Shown here: positions 9,074-20,100 of the stretch, one piece after another
Position numbering within the stretch: position 1 is the first letter of the stretch
Layout of the letters: every line of letters starts with the position of its first letter
Origin: an uncultured Bacteroidales bacterium
GTDB taxonomy: Bacteria; Bacteroidota; Bacteroidia; Bacteroidales; F082
Length of the DNA: 58,997 bases
Assembly: GCA_937906455.1 (NCBI GenBank)
Contig: CALCYT010000005.1
Coordinates: forward strand, 1-58,997
Direction: 5' to 3'
Program-made: the position numbers and the translations under genes
The notes under the pieces: model-generated
What the model was told of the DNA's origin: nothing
What the model saw: only the letters and a program-made list of their open reading frames with translations
The model's database searches: none

Positions 9074-9120
9074 TATCGTCAGCAAGGGCGAAACCGTATA
9101 TCTGACAAAATCACCTAACT

Positions 9121-9561
9121 ATGAAAAAGAACACTTGGATTATAATAATCATTCTGGCGGCACTCGGCGTGGCATGCGCCGTGTATTTCATCTGGTTTCA
9201 CGACAATAAGAAGTATTATGAGCCGGAAGTCATTGAGCCTGAGGTGTTTCACGACATCGAGTTTGACGCTGACCTCCTGCCTGGCGTCTGGCAAGAAAAT
9301 GAGCTTTATTATCGCTATAATGAGGATGGCACCGCCGTGACATGGAACCTCGAAGATGACGTCATGGAAGACGAGGGCACACTGCTTGACTGGACGTTGG
9401 AATACGACCGTTTCACACACTATTACCACATGGACATCGGCGGCGTGATACCTAAGCCATATACGATGAAGGTGCTTGAGCTTGACATCATGGAATATGA
9501 AGACGATTATGGCGTGAACCACAAGTTCAGCAAGGTGGAGGAGCTTCAGCTTATCAACTGA
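9121..9561 (+). CDS. Membrane-anchored small protein, possibly lipocalin-like
   Basis: A 146-aa protein with one N-terminal membrane segment (WIIIIILAALGVACAVYFIWF) and an acidic, beta-rich outer domain. The pattern LLPGVWQENELYYRYNEDGTAVTWN followed by later strands resembles the lipocalin-like domains common in Bacteroidales, but the match is loose. Its TGA stop directly abuts the stop of the TPR gene on the other strand, with no base between them. Confidence 0.65.
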   Translation: MKKNTWIIIIILAALGVACAVYFIWFHDNKKYYEPEVIEPEVFHDIEFDADLLPGVWQENELYYRYNEDGTAVTWNLEDDVMEDEGTLLDWTLEYDRFTHYYHMDIGGVIPKPYTMKVLELDIMEYEDDYGVNHKFSKVEELQLIN

Positions 9562-11511
9562 TTATTCCGAGAAACGTTTCATCACCACATAGGCCTCTTG
9601 TATGCCAAGCTCTCCGGCTTTGCTTAAGTCTTTGATAGCCTGCGACTTGTTATTAAGATAAAGGAGTGTCAGCGCGCGGTTGTAATAAGCCTCTGCGAGG
9701 TTTTTCTCGTATTGTATCGCCTTGGTGTAGTCATCGACGGCCTTCTCGAACTCCTGCATCTGAAGATGAATGTTGCCTATGTTGTACCATACGTAAGGGT
9801 TCCTCTTGGTCTTGCCCAAAACGCCCGTGATGGTACTCAGCGCCTGCCGGTAGTCGGGCTTTTCCTGAGGCTGCGAGAAACTTTCAATGCTCTTTTTCTG
9901 TGTTATGTATATGGAGGTCTCATAGGTCTTGTCGGTCACCGTCAGCTCGGCTTTAGCTTTCTGCAAAACCGACAGGTTGACGCAGGCATAGATGCCTAAG
10001 ACAGGGTCGTCGAGAAGGGAGGCAAACAACGTCTCACCTCTGTTGTAGTTGTAAATCTCGAAGTTGTAAATGCCATTGACAAAAGTCCTAAGATTCTGAT
10101 TGTCAAACGAATTGACGACAGAGTCGTTCAACAAGGAGTTGCGGCCGGTATCGAAAAGGTCGTTCACCACGTAGGCGAGTTTCCCGCCCATGTTGTTGCT
10201 TTGTGACATCTGGCTGAGTGTCGCGTCGATGTAATATTTCTCGTTGTCAGTGATGTTGACTATGAAACTCTCACGCGGCCGGATGTCGATGTCGGAGAAC
10301 TGTATGAGCGTCTTCTGGCGGTTGCCGTTCACGAAGTCTGACTCGAAATTGATGATTTTGTTGTAATCCATCTTCGAGTAATGTGCGAAGAGCGAGTCAA
10401 CGTTGGCTTGGTCTTCGCTCACGAAAGCCATTATCTGCTTGGCGCGATATTGGTCTTGTTCGGCACCGAGGATGTCGTTTTTCTCAAATCGCACCACGGC
10501 TCTGTTCATCCAGGCGTCGATGAAGTCGGGAAACAGCTCAATCACTTTGGAGAAGTCGTTCTCGGCCTCGTCCCAGTCCTTCAGTTTGTAAAACAGTATG
10601 CCTCTGTTGAAGTAGCCGTATATGTTTTGCGGGTTTATCTCTATCACCTTATTATATAAGGCGAGAGCCACGTCGTAGTCTTGGCGCAGAGAGTAAATGA
10701 TGGCGCGGTTGAAGTAGGTGAGGGCGTTGCGCTGGTCGAGGTTGTTGACTTTCTCATAGTCGCGCAACGCCGCCGTGGTGTCGCCGAGGTTAAGGTAAGC
10801 CACCGCCCTGTTGAAATATATCAGAGGGTTGTCTTTGTCCATGCGCAGTGCGTTGTTGAAGTCGCTCATCGCGGCCTCGTAGTCCTCACGTTCAAGTTCT
10901 ATCATGCCGCGTCGGGCCACCGCCTCGATGTTGAAGAAGTCGTTATACACGGCACTGTTCATGTCGGCGAGAGCTCCGTCAAGGTCGTTGAGATAGCGTT
11001 TGGCGATGCCTCGCGAGATAAAGGCGTTGGCGTTTTCGGGGTTGATAATCAAAGCGGTATCGAATTCCGCCACGGCGTTTTGATAGTCGTTGAGGTGCAT
11101 GAGTGTGGAGCCTGACGCTATGTGCAGCTCCTCGCTGAAGGGGTCAAGAGTGATGGCGTGCTTGTAGTCGGCCATGGCATCGGCATAGTTGGCGAGACGG
11201 TCGTTGGCGACGCCACGGTAATGGTAGGCTCGCACATACAACGGATGTATCTCTAACGTCCGGCTGAAGTCATCGACGGCACCGCCGTAGTCGCCCAGAC
11301 TGTATTTGGCTATCCCGCGAAGGAAATATGCCTCGAAATCGTTGGGCTTCGCGATGATGGCGACGTTGAAATTCTTGATAGCTTCGGAATAATTCTCCTT
11401 CGAAAGCTCTATTTTGCCCATCAAGATGTAGTGCTTGTGGTTGATTTGGGCATTCATCTCCGCAAAGGGAAGGAGGCTCAGCAGAAACAATATGGCGAGA
11501 ACCTTTTTCAA
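9562..11511 (-). CDS. Secreted TPR-repeat protein
   Basis: A 649-aa protein with a signal peptide (MKKVLAILFLLSLLPFAEMNAQ) and a long run of tetratricopeptide repeats from about residue 27 to 370, each with the W/L-G-Y-A-F-A-P pattern (for example DFEAYFLRGIAKYSLGDYGGAVDDFSR). A non-TPR section of about 170 residues follows, and then two more repeats near the C-terminus. TPRs are protein-binding scaffolds; the partner is not known. It starts one base after the stop of the LytTR gene, so the two are translated together and likely act in one pathway. Confidence 0.85.
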   Translation of the reverse strand: MKKVLAILFLLSLLPFAEMNAQINHKHYILMGKIELSKENYSEAIKNFNVAIIAKPNDFEAYFLRGIAKYSLGDYGGAVDDFSRTLEIHPLYVRAYHYRGVANDRLANYADAMADYKHAITLDPFSEELHIASGSTLMHLNDYQNAVAEFDTALIINPENANAFISRGIAKRYLNDLDGALADMNSAVYNDFFNIEAVARRGMIELEREDYEAAMSDFNNALRMDKDNPLIYFNRAVAYLNLGDTTAALRDYEKVNNLDQRNALTYFNRAIIYSLRQDYDVALALYNKVIEINPQNIYGYFNRGILFYKLKDWDEAENDFSKVIELFPDFIDAWMNRAVVRFEKNDILGAEQDQYRAKQIMAFVSEDQANVDSLFAHYSKMDYNKIINFESDFVNGNRQKTLIQFSDIDIRPRESFIVNITDNEKYYIDATLSQMSQSNNMGGKLAYVVNDLFDTGRNSLLNDSVVNSFDNQNLRTFVNGIYNFEIYNYNRGETLFASLLDDPVLGIYACVNLSVLQKAKAELTVTDKTYETSIYITQKKSIESFSQPQEKPDYRQALSTITGVLGKTKRNPYVWYNIGNIHLQMQEFEKAVDDYTKAIQYEKNLAEAYYNRALTLLYLNNKSQAIKDLSKAGELGIQEAYVVMKRFSE

Positions 11512-11512
11512 G

Positions 11513-12415
11513 CTATTTCTGGTATTTCATGAATGCCTCCATGATGGATTCCTGGTACGTCTTCGACACGGCGATGTCCTTGATGCTGGTGGTGTCGAAC
11601 TGTATGATGAACTCTGTCTGGTCTTTTTTCAGCGACGTGACGTGCAGCAGGTTTATCATATATGAGCGGTGACAGCGTTGTATCGGGGTGTCGCGCAGGT
11701 CTTCGGAGAGCTTTTTGAGGTTGGTGCGAAGCAGGAAATCGACAATCCTGTCGTTATTTATGTATTTGATAGTCACATAGTTATCCGACGCTTCCGCGAA
11801 TAACACGTTTTCCACGTTGATAGAGAGTCGTATCTCGCCTTTCTCGTCTTTGAAATGTATGATATTGCTGCCGGCGCCTTTGTCGCCCATCTCCTTGATT
11901 CTGGTTTTAAGATGTTGGTTGTCAAGGAAAAGGAGTGAAATAGTGTAAGGTATAAGCAGCATCCACACGGTGTTGGCGGTCGATTTACGGAAGATGCTGA
12001 AGATGGCCTCCCATAGGGTCATGTCGGGGTTGTCTTTGAGGAAATTGTCGATGAATCCCACTTTATAGGCCACGAAGACATAGAAAATAGAGAGCAGCAC
12101 GGCGTCGCTGACGAGCCAGATGACATAGTCGGGGAATGTGAGCTGCACTTTTTTCACCACGAAGTTCATGATGATGCGGCTTATCGACACCACCACCATG
12201 CCTATCAGCACCATGAATGACGAGTACATGAAATAGTTGGTGCTGTTGTTGTTGGGAATCCACGTCTCTGAGTTGAAAGGCCTGAATATGTTGATGAACA
12301 CGAGGGAATACACTGTCGTGAAAAGAATTATGCGCACGACGTTGTCCTTTTCGAGCAGGTAGCTTGGCATCTCTTTACTGCCAAAGATTTTGATTTTGTA
12401 TTTTTTTGTGTCCAT
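11513..12415 (-). CDS. Membrane-bound LytTR DNA-binding regulator
   Basis: A 300-aa protein starting at MDTKKYKIKIFG. It has four membrane segments between about residues 25 and 165 (for example VVRIILFTTVYSLVFINIF and YFMYSSFMVLIGMVVVSISRI) and a C-terminal LytTR domain (about 195-295; DNYVTIKYINNDRIVDFLLRTNL, IQRCHRSYMINL) that binds DNA through beta strands. There is no receiver domain, so it is a one-component membrane regulator. An earlier in-frame ATG (12460) lies inside a terminator hairpin and is rejected. It is followed one base later by the secreted TPR gene, a plausible signal input or target. Confidence 0.88.
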   Translation of the reverse strand: MDTKKYKIKIFGSKEMPSYLLEKDNVVRIILFTTVYSLVFINIFRPFNSETWIPNNNSTNYFMYSSFMVLIGMVVVSISRIIMNFVVKKVQLTFPDYVIWLVSDAVLLSIFYVFVAYKVGFIDNFLKDNPDMTLWEAIFSIFRKSTANTVWMLLIPYTISLLFLDNQHLKTRIKEMGDKGAGSNIIHFKDEKGEIRLSINVENVLFAEASDNYVTIKYINNDRIVDFLLRTNLKKLSEDLRDTPIQRCHRSYMINLLHVTSLKKDQTEFIIQFDTTSIKDIAVSKTYQESIMEAFMKYQK

Positions 12416-12439
12416 CGGTTGTATAGGTGTTGATTTGAC

Positions 12440-12468
12440 AAAAAAGGGACGCGATCTCATCGTGCCCC
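12440..12468 (-). terminator. Terminator after tonB, or leader attenuator of the LytTR gene
   Basis: A hairpin (GGGACGCGAT, loop CTC, ATCGTGCCCC on the plus strand, one mismatch) is followed on the minus strand by six T. It looks like an intrinsic terminator for tonB but ends only 25 bases before the LytTR start. No clear -7 box was seen between, so it may act as an attenuator. It shares its core with hairpins at 23331 and 56618. Confidence 0.7.
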
Positions 12469-12542
12469 TTCCCTAAAAAACACACTTATTAAAACAAATA
12501 AAATTCTTACGATTAACACCGCAGGAAAATGAAATTTCAAAA

Positions 12543-13226
12543 CTATTGCAGTTTAAACACCACGCGAGCCATATACTGCACGCGCACCGGGTTGCCTTGT
12601 TGTTTTCCTGGTTTCCATTTCGGCATGCTTTCAACCACGCGCATAGCCTCCTCGTCGCATCCGCCTCCGATGCCACGCAGCACCTGGACGTTGCTTATCG
12701 AGCCGTCTTTCTCCACGACGAAGCCTACATAAACGGTTCCCTGGATGTCGCTTTCACGCGCCATCATAGGATATTTGGTGTTTTTCTGGATGTATTCAAG
12801 CAGCTTCTGGATTCCGCCCGGGAAATCAGGCATCTCTTCCACGACTTTGAGAATCTCTTCTTCCTCGATTTCCTCATCTTCGATTTCCGGGGCATCGTAA
12901 ACGTACTCCTCGATAATCTCATCTTGGTCAACCTCGGCATTGATGTCGATGTCTTCAACTTCCACATCGTCTTCCACAACCTGAATCTGCGTCACCTGAG
13001 GTTTAGGGGCTTGCACTTGTGGCTTCGGTTGCTCTTGTTTTGTGATTTCAACCATTTCTTCCTCAATGACTTCCACCTGTCTCGCGAAGGTGTCCAAATT
13101 CTGCTTGTCGTAGCTCCTGTATTCAAAAACACGCCAAACAACGAATAAAGCGATGACCAATCCCACTAAAGTGAAGGTCAGTTTCTTGCTGTCAAGATCT
13201 GCTTTAGGTGATTTTTTTATTTCCAT
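12543..13226 (-). CDS. tonB: Energy transducer TonB
   Basis: A 227-aa protein that spans the periplasm and passes energy from the inner-membrane proton gradient to outer-membrane transporters. It has one N-terminal membrane segment (LTFTLVGLVIALFVVWRVFEY), a linker that is highly acidic rather than Pro/Lys-rich (EDDVEVEDIDINAEVDQDEI) and a C-terminal TonB domain (about 140-227; YPMMARESDIQGTVYVGFVV, GCDEEAMRVVESMPKWKPGK). No exbB or exbD is adjacent. It ends the ruvA-sprA-gcvH-vanZ-tonB run. Confidence 0.92.
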   Translation of the reverse strand: MEIKKSPKADLDSKKLTFTLVGLVIALFVVWRVFEYRSYDKQNLDTFARQVEVIEEEMVEITKQEQPKPQVQAPKPQVTQIQVVEDDVEVEDIDINAEVDQDEIIEEYVYDAPEIEDEEIEEEEILKVVEEMPDFPGGIQKLLEYIQKNTKYPMMARESDIQGTVYVGFVVEKDGSISNVQVLRGIGGGCDEEAMRVVESMPKWKPGKQQGNPVRVQYMARVVFKLQ

Positions 13227-13290
13227 AATGTATAATTTTAATCTTATTTAAATAACGCTGCGAAGTTAGCAAAAATTATTGAATCTGCGA

Positions 13291-13695
13291 CTAATTTTTT
13301 AATATTTTTTTTCTGAAAGCGATTTTAAATATGAAAATGCCTAATACACAACCGATTACGTCGGCGAAGAAATCATAAACGCTACCGCAGCGGCCTCTAA
13401 AGAGATAATGTTGCAGGACTTCCGTCAGGGCGCCGTATGACACCGAAATCAGGAATGTGGCGACCTGTAGTCTGACGCGGTACTGTTTGTCACGTTGGCG
13501 GTATTCGTCACGGTAGCCGAAGGCTATCATGAAAGCCAACACGGCAAACATCAGTGCGTGCACCAGCTTGTCGGGTCCGAGCCATTCCCAGAAAGTCCTG
13601 ACTGTCGGGAAATAAGACCCCGGCAAGCCGCAGAGTATCATGATGATGATGCCGCAGAGTAAGCCGGGGTATATATGTCTTGTCAGACGTTCCAA
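13291..13695 (-). CDS. VanZ-like family membrane protein
   Basis: A 134-aa membrane protein with about four helices. The VanZ-like pattern is seen in GPDKLVHALMFAVLAF and SYGALTEVLQHYLFRGRCGSVYDFFADVIG. VanZ relatives are linked to low-level teicoplanin resistance in some bacteria; the role in Bacteroidota is unknown. It starts three bases after the gcvH stop and is surely cotranscribed with it. Confidence 0.85.
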   Translation of the reverse strand: MERLTRHIYPGLLCGIIIMILCGLPGSYFPTVRTFWEWLGPDKLVHALMFAVLAFMIAFGYRDEYRQRDKQYRVRLQVATFLISVSYGALTEVLQHYLFRGRCGSVYDFFADVIGCVLGIFIFKIAFRKKILKN

Positions 13696-13698
13696 TGA

Positions 13699-14076
13699 TT
13701 ATCCGATGAGGGCTTTGTAAGCTTCCGCGTCGAGGAGGTTATCCATCTCAGCTGCATTGGTGACCTCGACTTTGATGATCCAGCCTTCGCCGTATGGGTC
13801 GCTGTTCACTTTCTCAGGCGCGTCGGCGAGTTCCTCGTTGAATTCGATGACTGTGCCGCCAACAGGCATGAACATCTCTGATGAGGTCTTCACCGCCTCG
13901 ATGGTGCCGAAAGTCTCTTCGGCTTCAAGTGTCTCGTCAAGTGTGTCAACATCAACGAAAACAATGTCGCCAAGTTCATGTTGTGCATAATCGGTGATGC
14001 CGATGTATGCGTTGTCTCCTTCTAAACGGATCCATTCGTGATCCTTTGTGTACTTTAAGTTTGTTGGAATATTCAT
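13699..14076 (-). CDS. gcvH: Glycine cleavage system H protein
   Basis: A 125-aa lipoyl carrier that shuttles the aminomethyl group of glycine between the P, T and L proteins. The lipoylated Lys is about K63 in GTIEAVKTSSEMFMPVGG. The length is usual. The other gcv genes are not in the window. It lies between sprA and vanZ with its own -7 box at 14117. Confidence 0.96.
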   Translation of the reverse strand: MNIPTNLKYTKDHEWIRLEGDNAYIGITDYAQHELGDIVFVDVDTLDETLEAEETFGTIEAVKTSSEMFMPVGGTVIEFNEELADAPEKVNSDPYGEGWIIKVEVTNAAEMDNLLDAEAYKALIG

Positions 14077-14116
14077 ATCTTTTATTTGAAATTGATTTTA
14101 CAAATTATTCACACCG

Positions 14117-14124
14117 CAAAAATA
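14117..14124 (-). promoter_or_regulatory. gcvH -7 box (TATTTTTG)
   Basis: Minus-strand TATTTTTG, 41 bases before the gcvH ATG. A second match, TAATTTTG, lies at 14140-14147. Confidence 0.6.
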
Positions 14125-14166
14125 CGATTTTTATTTCATCAAAATTAATTCTTCAAAAAATATTTT

Positions 14167-17100
14167 TTATTGTGTCAGACTGAAGCGTCCTGTGATGCCG
14201 GCGAAGACGTTGGTCGTCTTATATGCGTTGGCGATGAACGGGTTGGTCATGTCGTATTTGAAGAACAGCTGCACCGTGAGTCGCTGACTGAGAGTGTAGT
14301 CGCCTGTGAGATACACGTTGATTTTGTCCTGGCCTGATGACACCTGGCTCTGACGCTCGTCGATGCTGCGCAATGTGGTCTTGTCTCTCCTGAACCCGAT
14401 GTCGAGTTTCAGCTTGAGGTCGTTGCTCACCTTCTTCGCGTTGCTGCCGTCAATCAACGACATGCTGAAGCCAAGGTCTTTAAACGTGTATCCGCATCCG
14501 ATGACGATCTCCCTTCCGTTGACCTCGGTGATCTGGTTGTTGCTGAATCCGAGAGTCACTGTCCTTGACTTCTTGTATTCGATAGAAGGTGTGAGGGTGT
14601 TGTTGAATGCCATCGTCACGCCGATGAGAGGCGAATACTGTTCTGTGACGAGGATTTGGGTGATGTCGTACTCCGGAATCTTGGTGTTGGTGCCGGAGAA
14701 CACCGCCATCTGGTTGCTCGCGTCGTAGTTGATGTTGTTACTCCACGACGAGATGGAGAACGACGACTTATAGGAGTGTGTCAGGTTGATGGTTTTGAAA
14801 ATCTTCTTCAAGGCAGGGATCTTTGTCAGACCCGTGAAGTTGACGCTCCAGTTAGGCAGTGCGAACTTCCTGAACAACGACAGTGACACGTTGCTCGGGC
14901 TTGTGCCGCTGTATGCCGCGAGGAAGGCGTATGTTATCACTTCCTGCGATGACGACGAGTAGCCGTATGGATATTGTGCGTTACCGTCTTCATCATATAC
15001 ATAAGGCTCTCCCATGCCCACCCACGCCGAATTTTGATGTGCGAGGCGTTCGGCTATCTCCCTGCGGTAGCTGAGGAGGTTGTCGAAGAGCTTGTCGCCA
15101 TCGGTGAAAGAGGTGGCGGTCATCATGTATGAGATGCTGTAGTTGCCGCCGGTGGTGGGGGTGAAGAACTGGAAGATGCCCATGTCGTCGGCGCGGAAAT
15201 ACTCGGAGAAGTTCTTGGCATAGTTGCGTGTCCCCGACACTTCAATCTTGAGGTCGGTGAACGGCTCCATCTGCACCTTATAATTATATTGGTCGGTATG
15301 ACGCTCGGTGTACGGTTGGTTGAAGGTTGAGTCGGTGCTCAGCCATCCGTTGCTGATGGCGTGGTTGAGGATGTTGTTGTTCTGACCAATCACGAAGCCG
15401 AGTCCGGGTGCCATGGAGTTACTCATTCCGAACAGGTTAGGCTCGTGCATGAAGCCCGGCAGCCCTACGCCGTCGCTTTGGCTGTAAGTGAACGACACTT
15501 TCTTCACGCTGATGAGTACGCGTACGGCGTTATCGACTATCGACTTGCCGATGTTGTCTTTCTGCTTTGGCGTGATGGTGTCGGGTTTTCTGTTGTCAAG
15601 GCCTCTTATGCGGCTGTTGCTGTTGTTGCTGCGTTTAGGTGCTGTCAGAGTCTTGAGATAATTCGATTTGTTGTACAGTTTTGTCAGGTCGGCGGTGGCG
15701 TTAAACTGTATGCTGTTGTCGTTTTCTATGGAGTTGCCGAGGCGTGTCTGTGTGGCGCGGGAGCTGGCTGTCCAGCGGTAGTTGCCTGTGTAACTCACGG
15801 TAGAGCCGAGCCAGTCGCAGAAAGGCACCTTATTAATAGGTATGGTATAGCTTGCCTTCACGCTTTGGTTGAAACGCGATATGGAGCCGAATTTCATCAG
15901 CTCGTCGCGTATGGTGTCGCGGTTGGCCTTCCATTCCTCGGTGCCACGGTCGGGGTTGCCTGTAGGCTCGTAGATGTATGCCTGCGATGTGGCGTTATAC
16001 GTGAAGTTGAGGTTTTTCGTCAGGTCATAACGGAAATCGTAGTTGCGCGACCAGTCCCAGCTCTTGGCGACGGTCTCGTTGGTGATGATGAGTCCCGACG
16101 ACTTGTTGCGCATCTTTTGTGCGTGTGTCTGGCGGTACATCTCCGTGTTGAACGAGAAGCTCTTCGGCAGATAATAGAGGTTGAAGTCTTTCAAGAGCGT
16201 CATATACGACGATGCGGCCCATTTCTTCTTTGCGAATGGTGTCCAAGGCTTTGCGCCGGTGCTATAGGTGTAGCCTATGCCTCCGCGGTAGGTCTTCTGA
16301 CGGTTGTATTCCATGTCGGGATTGGTCTGTTCCTGGCTGGTATAGGCGTACGATGCGTTGAAGTTCTCCACATTCCAGAAATGTGGTTTCTTGCTGCCGA
16401 CGCGGTTTTTGTGCATATTGGTGATGTTGAAGCTCGTCTGAGTGGTGATGTCTCTGGCGATGGCGTTGAGAGAGTCTTTGCCGCTGTCGCTGAGGTCTTC
16501 GAGAGCTCTCTTGTATTTGATGTCAGGGTCGAGAGGGTTGTACTCCGGCGTGATGGTGGTTTTGTTATGATCGACGTGTATAGGCACGGTGATGCCGGTT
16601 TTGTCCTGCACCATGAATTTGCCGAGGTCGATGTCGGCCGCCACGCTGTAATATGCGTTAGAGAGGAGTTGGTTCTCAGTGATTTTTGTCTCCAAAGAGC
16701 CGAATCCTGACGACTTATAAGAGCCTGCCACCGCCACACGTCCGAGGTCTGACAGCGTCGCTTCGATGCGTCCTGTGGCGGCATAGCCTCCGTTGCTGCT
16801 CAGGTCGGTCATCCTCAACTCGTTAATCCATACTATGACACTCTTGTCTTGTGGCACCTCGTCGTCACGTCGGGGGTTTCTGATGCCTATCATCATGGAA
16901 CGCACCTCGCTGATGGTCGGGTTGCCGAGCACCTTGATGTAGTTGTTGCCGTCGCGTTCGGTGTACAGCCTGTTGACTTTCACGTTGGTGTTGCCATTGG
17001 CGATGGCACTGTTGCGGTTGGCTTTCACGTTCACCACCTTGTCGAAATTGATGTCGAACTTGTTGGCTTCCGGCCAGATGGCATATTCGTCGGTTACCGA

Positions 17101-20100
17101 TGTCCTCCACGGTGTCATCGTCAGCGGCACCTCGTATTCGTAATAGTTGTCGGTGAGGTCGGTGCCGAAGCGTATGAACACCGTCACGTCGCCGTCATGC
17201 ACGGGGTCTGTCTCAAACATACTCTCGGCGTGGACGAACATCTTCAGGTGTTTGTAGAACCGGAAGTCGAACTCGGTGGTCTTATACACCCCGCGGGCGT
17301 CGCCATCGACGAGGTTCTTGACTGCCAGCTGCAGTGCCTGTTCGTTTTGGCGCACCGTGGAGGTCGCTCCTGTGTAAACCTCCTGTTGGATGCCCGGAGG
17401 GATGCAGTAAGGCACCGGGAAACGCGCGCTGTTTTCCTCAAGGTTGACGGCCGACATCTCGAAAGTGGTGTGGCTGGTCTGGTCACCGGGCTGGTATTCG
17501 CCTGGCGCCTGAATGGCGTTGGTGTAGGTGCGCCACTCACCGCGGACGAGGTCCAAAGTGGCGAAACGTAGCACTATGTCGCTCTTGAAGCCCTTGAGGA
17601 ACATCCTCATGAAACGGATGGAGCTGAATCCTTCGATGTTGCCTACGACTCTGTTAGGCTCGCGGATCGGGATGCGGAACTGATACCATTTCACCTGTTT
17701 TGTGGTGCCGTTAGGCAGCTGTACCGTGGCGTCACGCATGTCGGCGATGAAGTTCTGTCCCGACTGCATCTTGTCAGGGTCAAGCTCGACGACATACTGG
17801 TAATAGTTTTCCGACTCACTCAAGGTGTTGTCGTTGTTGATGTCCTCCTGGTCGGGCAAAGTGGTGTTGTTAGTGGTGTAGTTCTCCGTGTATTGCGTCT
17901 CGGAAGGTGAGTTGCCTTCGTTGCCGTTGTAGTTCTTATAACGTTCAAGGATGCTGCTATATACGGGGTTGTTGTCGTAATCGGAGCCTCTGAAGTAATG
18001 GTAGTCGTCGGACGACGGGTCGGCGTTGAGTTTCTCGAAGGCGTCGGAGCTTAGTTTCGTCCTCATGGTGTTGAGGAATCCGGAGAAGAACGAGCGTTCG
18101 TCGTCGTCGTTCAAGCCGTCGTAGCCTATGTCTTGATAAGGTCGTGATGTCGGTTCGGAGTTGAACGCGTTGACGAGAGCTTGCAGTGACGGCACGCGTC
18201 CCCACACGGTGGTATCGACATTTTCCACGGTGGCGGTCGTCGGGAGGCCGTGTTCGTAAGCCTTGCGTCCGTCACGGAGGATGTCTTCCGACACGTCGCC
18301 GAGGTTGAAATACAGCTGGCCGACATTCGACAGGTCTTGACCTTCATAGTAAGGGTCCATCATCCAGAACTCTATGTATTCCACGTTGGTGGAGTTGAAG
18401 TCCGACGACTCGATGGCGCGCATGATGCCGCCCCAACGTCTCTCGGGGTCGGTGAAATAGCCGTCGTTGTCGATGTTGTCGGTGTCGTAGTTGTAAGGGC
18501 CGCGTTGGTTTGGATAATAGGCGAGGTTGAGTATCGACATGTTGGTCGAGGTGCCTGCCTGTATGTCTTTCTTAGGATAAATCTCTGTAATCAGCACTTG
18601 GCGCACACGGTGGTCTGACAGCTCTTCATTGCTTATGTTTGACGGCAGCAGGTTGCCGTATCTGTCGTAGAACACCGACTGGTCGATGGTGTACCATGCG
18701 AGTTTGGCGCGGTTCATGCCGTTTCTCAAGCCTGTGGCGTTGCCTTCGGGGAAGAGTGCCGGCTGGCTTTGCGGGGTACTGGCGAGATGCCAGAAATTCC
18801 ATTGGTGCATGTCGATGGTTGACTTTGCGCCTTCAAAGTCATCGATATAGGAGGTGCCTGATTGTGCGGAGTCTTTGTTGATGTCTTGGATGAATCGTGC
18901 AAATTCTCCTGACACGGTGATTCTCGATGTCGTCTTCGCCTCATAGAGCGGCAGCTTGTCGAGGACGTCGGTGAGCCACTGCGAGTCGGTCTGGTAGTTG
19001 ATGTCGAATCCGTAGATGGTGTTGGAGATAGGCTCGTCGTTGTAGTTCACCTTCGTGGTATAGGCTCTCTCGCTGAGATGCAAGACGGTGCCGCCGATGA
19101 TGAATGTCGGGTTTATCTCATGTTCCACACGCGCTCCGAGGAACGTCTTCTTGATGGTTGACAGCGCGCTGTTGTTTTCTAACGACACATTGATTGACGT
19201 GCCTGAATTGAGGAGCGCCTCGTTAAGAATCGTCACGCGTCCGAGGGTGTAGTCCACGGTATAGTCCACGTTCTCTGTCAGAGGTATGCCGCCTGCCGTC
19301 ACATGCACCGAGCCTTGTTGCACGTTGAGTGCGTTGAGGTTGATTTCGCTTCCCGACGAGGAGGTGTAACGTCCTTCAAGGCGGTATTTGTTCTTGTCGG
19401 TGTATTGTTCCGCCATGACTTTCGTGAGGGCATACAACGAGTCGTATGCGTATTTGTCGGCGAGTTCAGGGTTGTCCGGGAATATTTTGTTTCTTATCTG
19501 GCTGCCGAAAGGTTCCAGCACGGTGAAGTAGATACGTCCTGTTGCCGCGTTGATGGTGCCGCCGTTGGTGGCTGCCCCGTTGATGAAGTCGAACATTCCG
19601 TCACCGCCCGCCACCGGGTTGTTTTGCGAGTTCAAACGGTCCATGCCCATGAGGTTCAGCAACGAGGTGCCTTTGATGTCGTCCGGAGCATCGGCGAAGT
19701 AGCCCGTCGCCACACCGTTGTCGTTGCCGAGATAAAGGATGTTCATCGTGAAGTTGGTCGATGCCACCTGATACGCCTTGATGTTATATACGTTTTTCAT
19801 CATCAGGTTCCACATTGGCATCTTAGTGTTGATGGTAGTGCTCTTCAACATCTTGGTTACCAAGATGTTAGGTTCTCTGATGCCTTGGTCGGAAAACTCA
19901 CCTACCTGAAACACGCCGTCTTGACCTATCACTGTATATTGGTAAGCGACGGCGAGGGTCTGGTTGGAGTTCAGTGTGATATTGAGCGTGATGAAGCCCA
20001 GCTTTCTGTTGATGGAATATTCGTTGGAGCTGAGTTTTCTCGCCTTTTGTATCTTCTCGAAGTCACGGCCGGAGGTGTAGCCCTGACCGGTGAGATAGGC

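Noticed and set aside
12416..12460. Longer start of the LytTR gene at 12460
   Set aside because: The extra residues come from the terminator hairpin and do not fit the family start.
15361..16710. Long open frame (449 codons) on the plus strand opposite sprA
   Set aside because: It mirrors the sprA codon pattern, has low-complexity Val/Arg/His-rich translation and no family features or promoter. The same holds for the open frames at 3956-5146 opposite nifJ and 42610-43881 opposite the macroglobulin gene.
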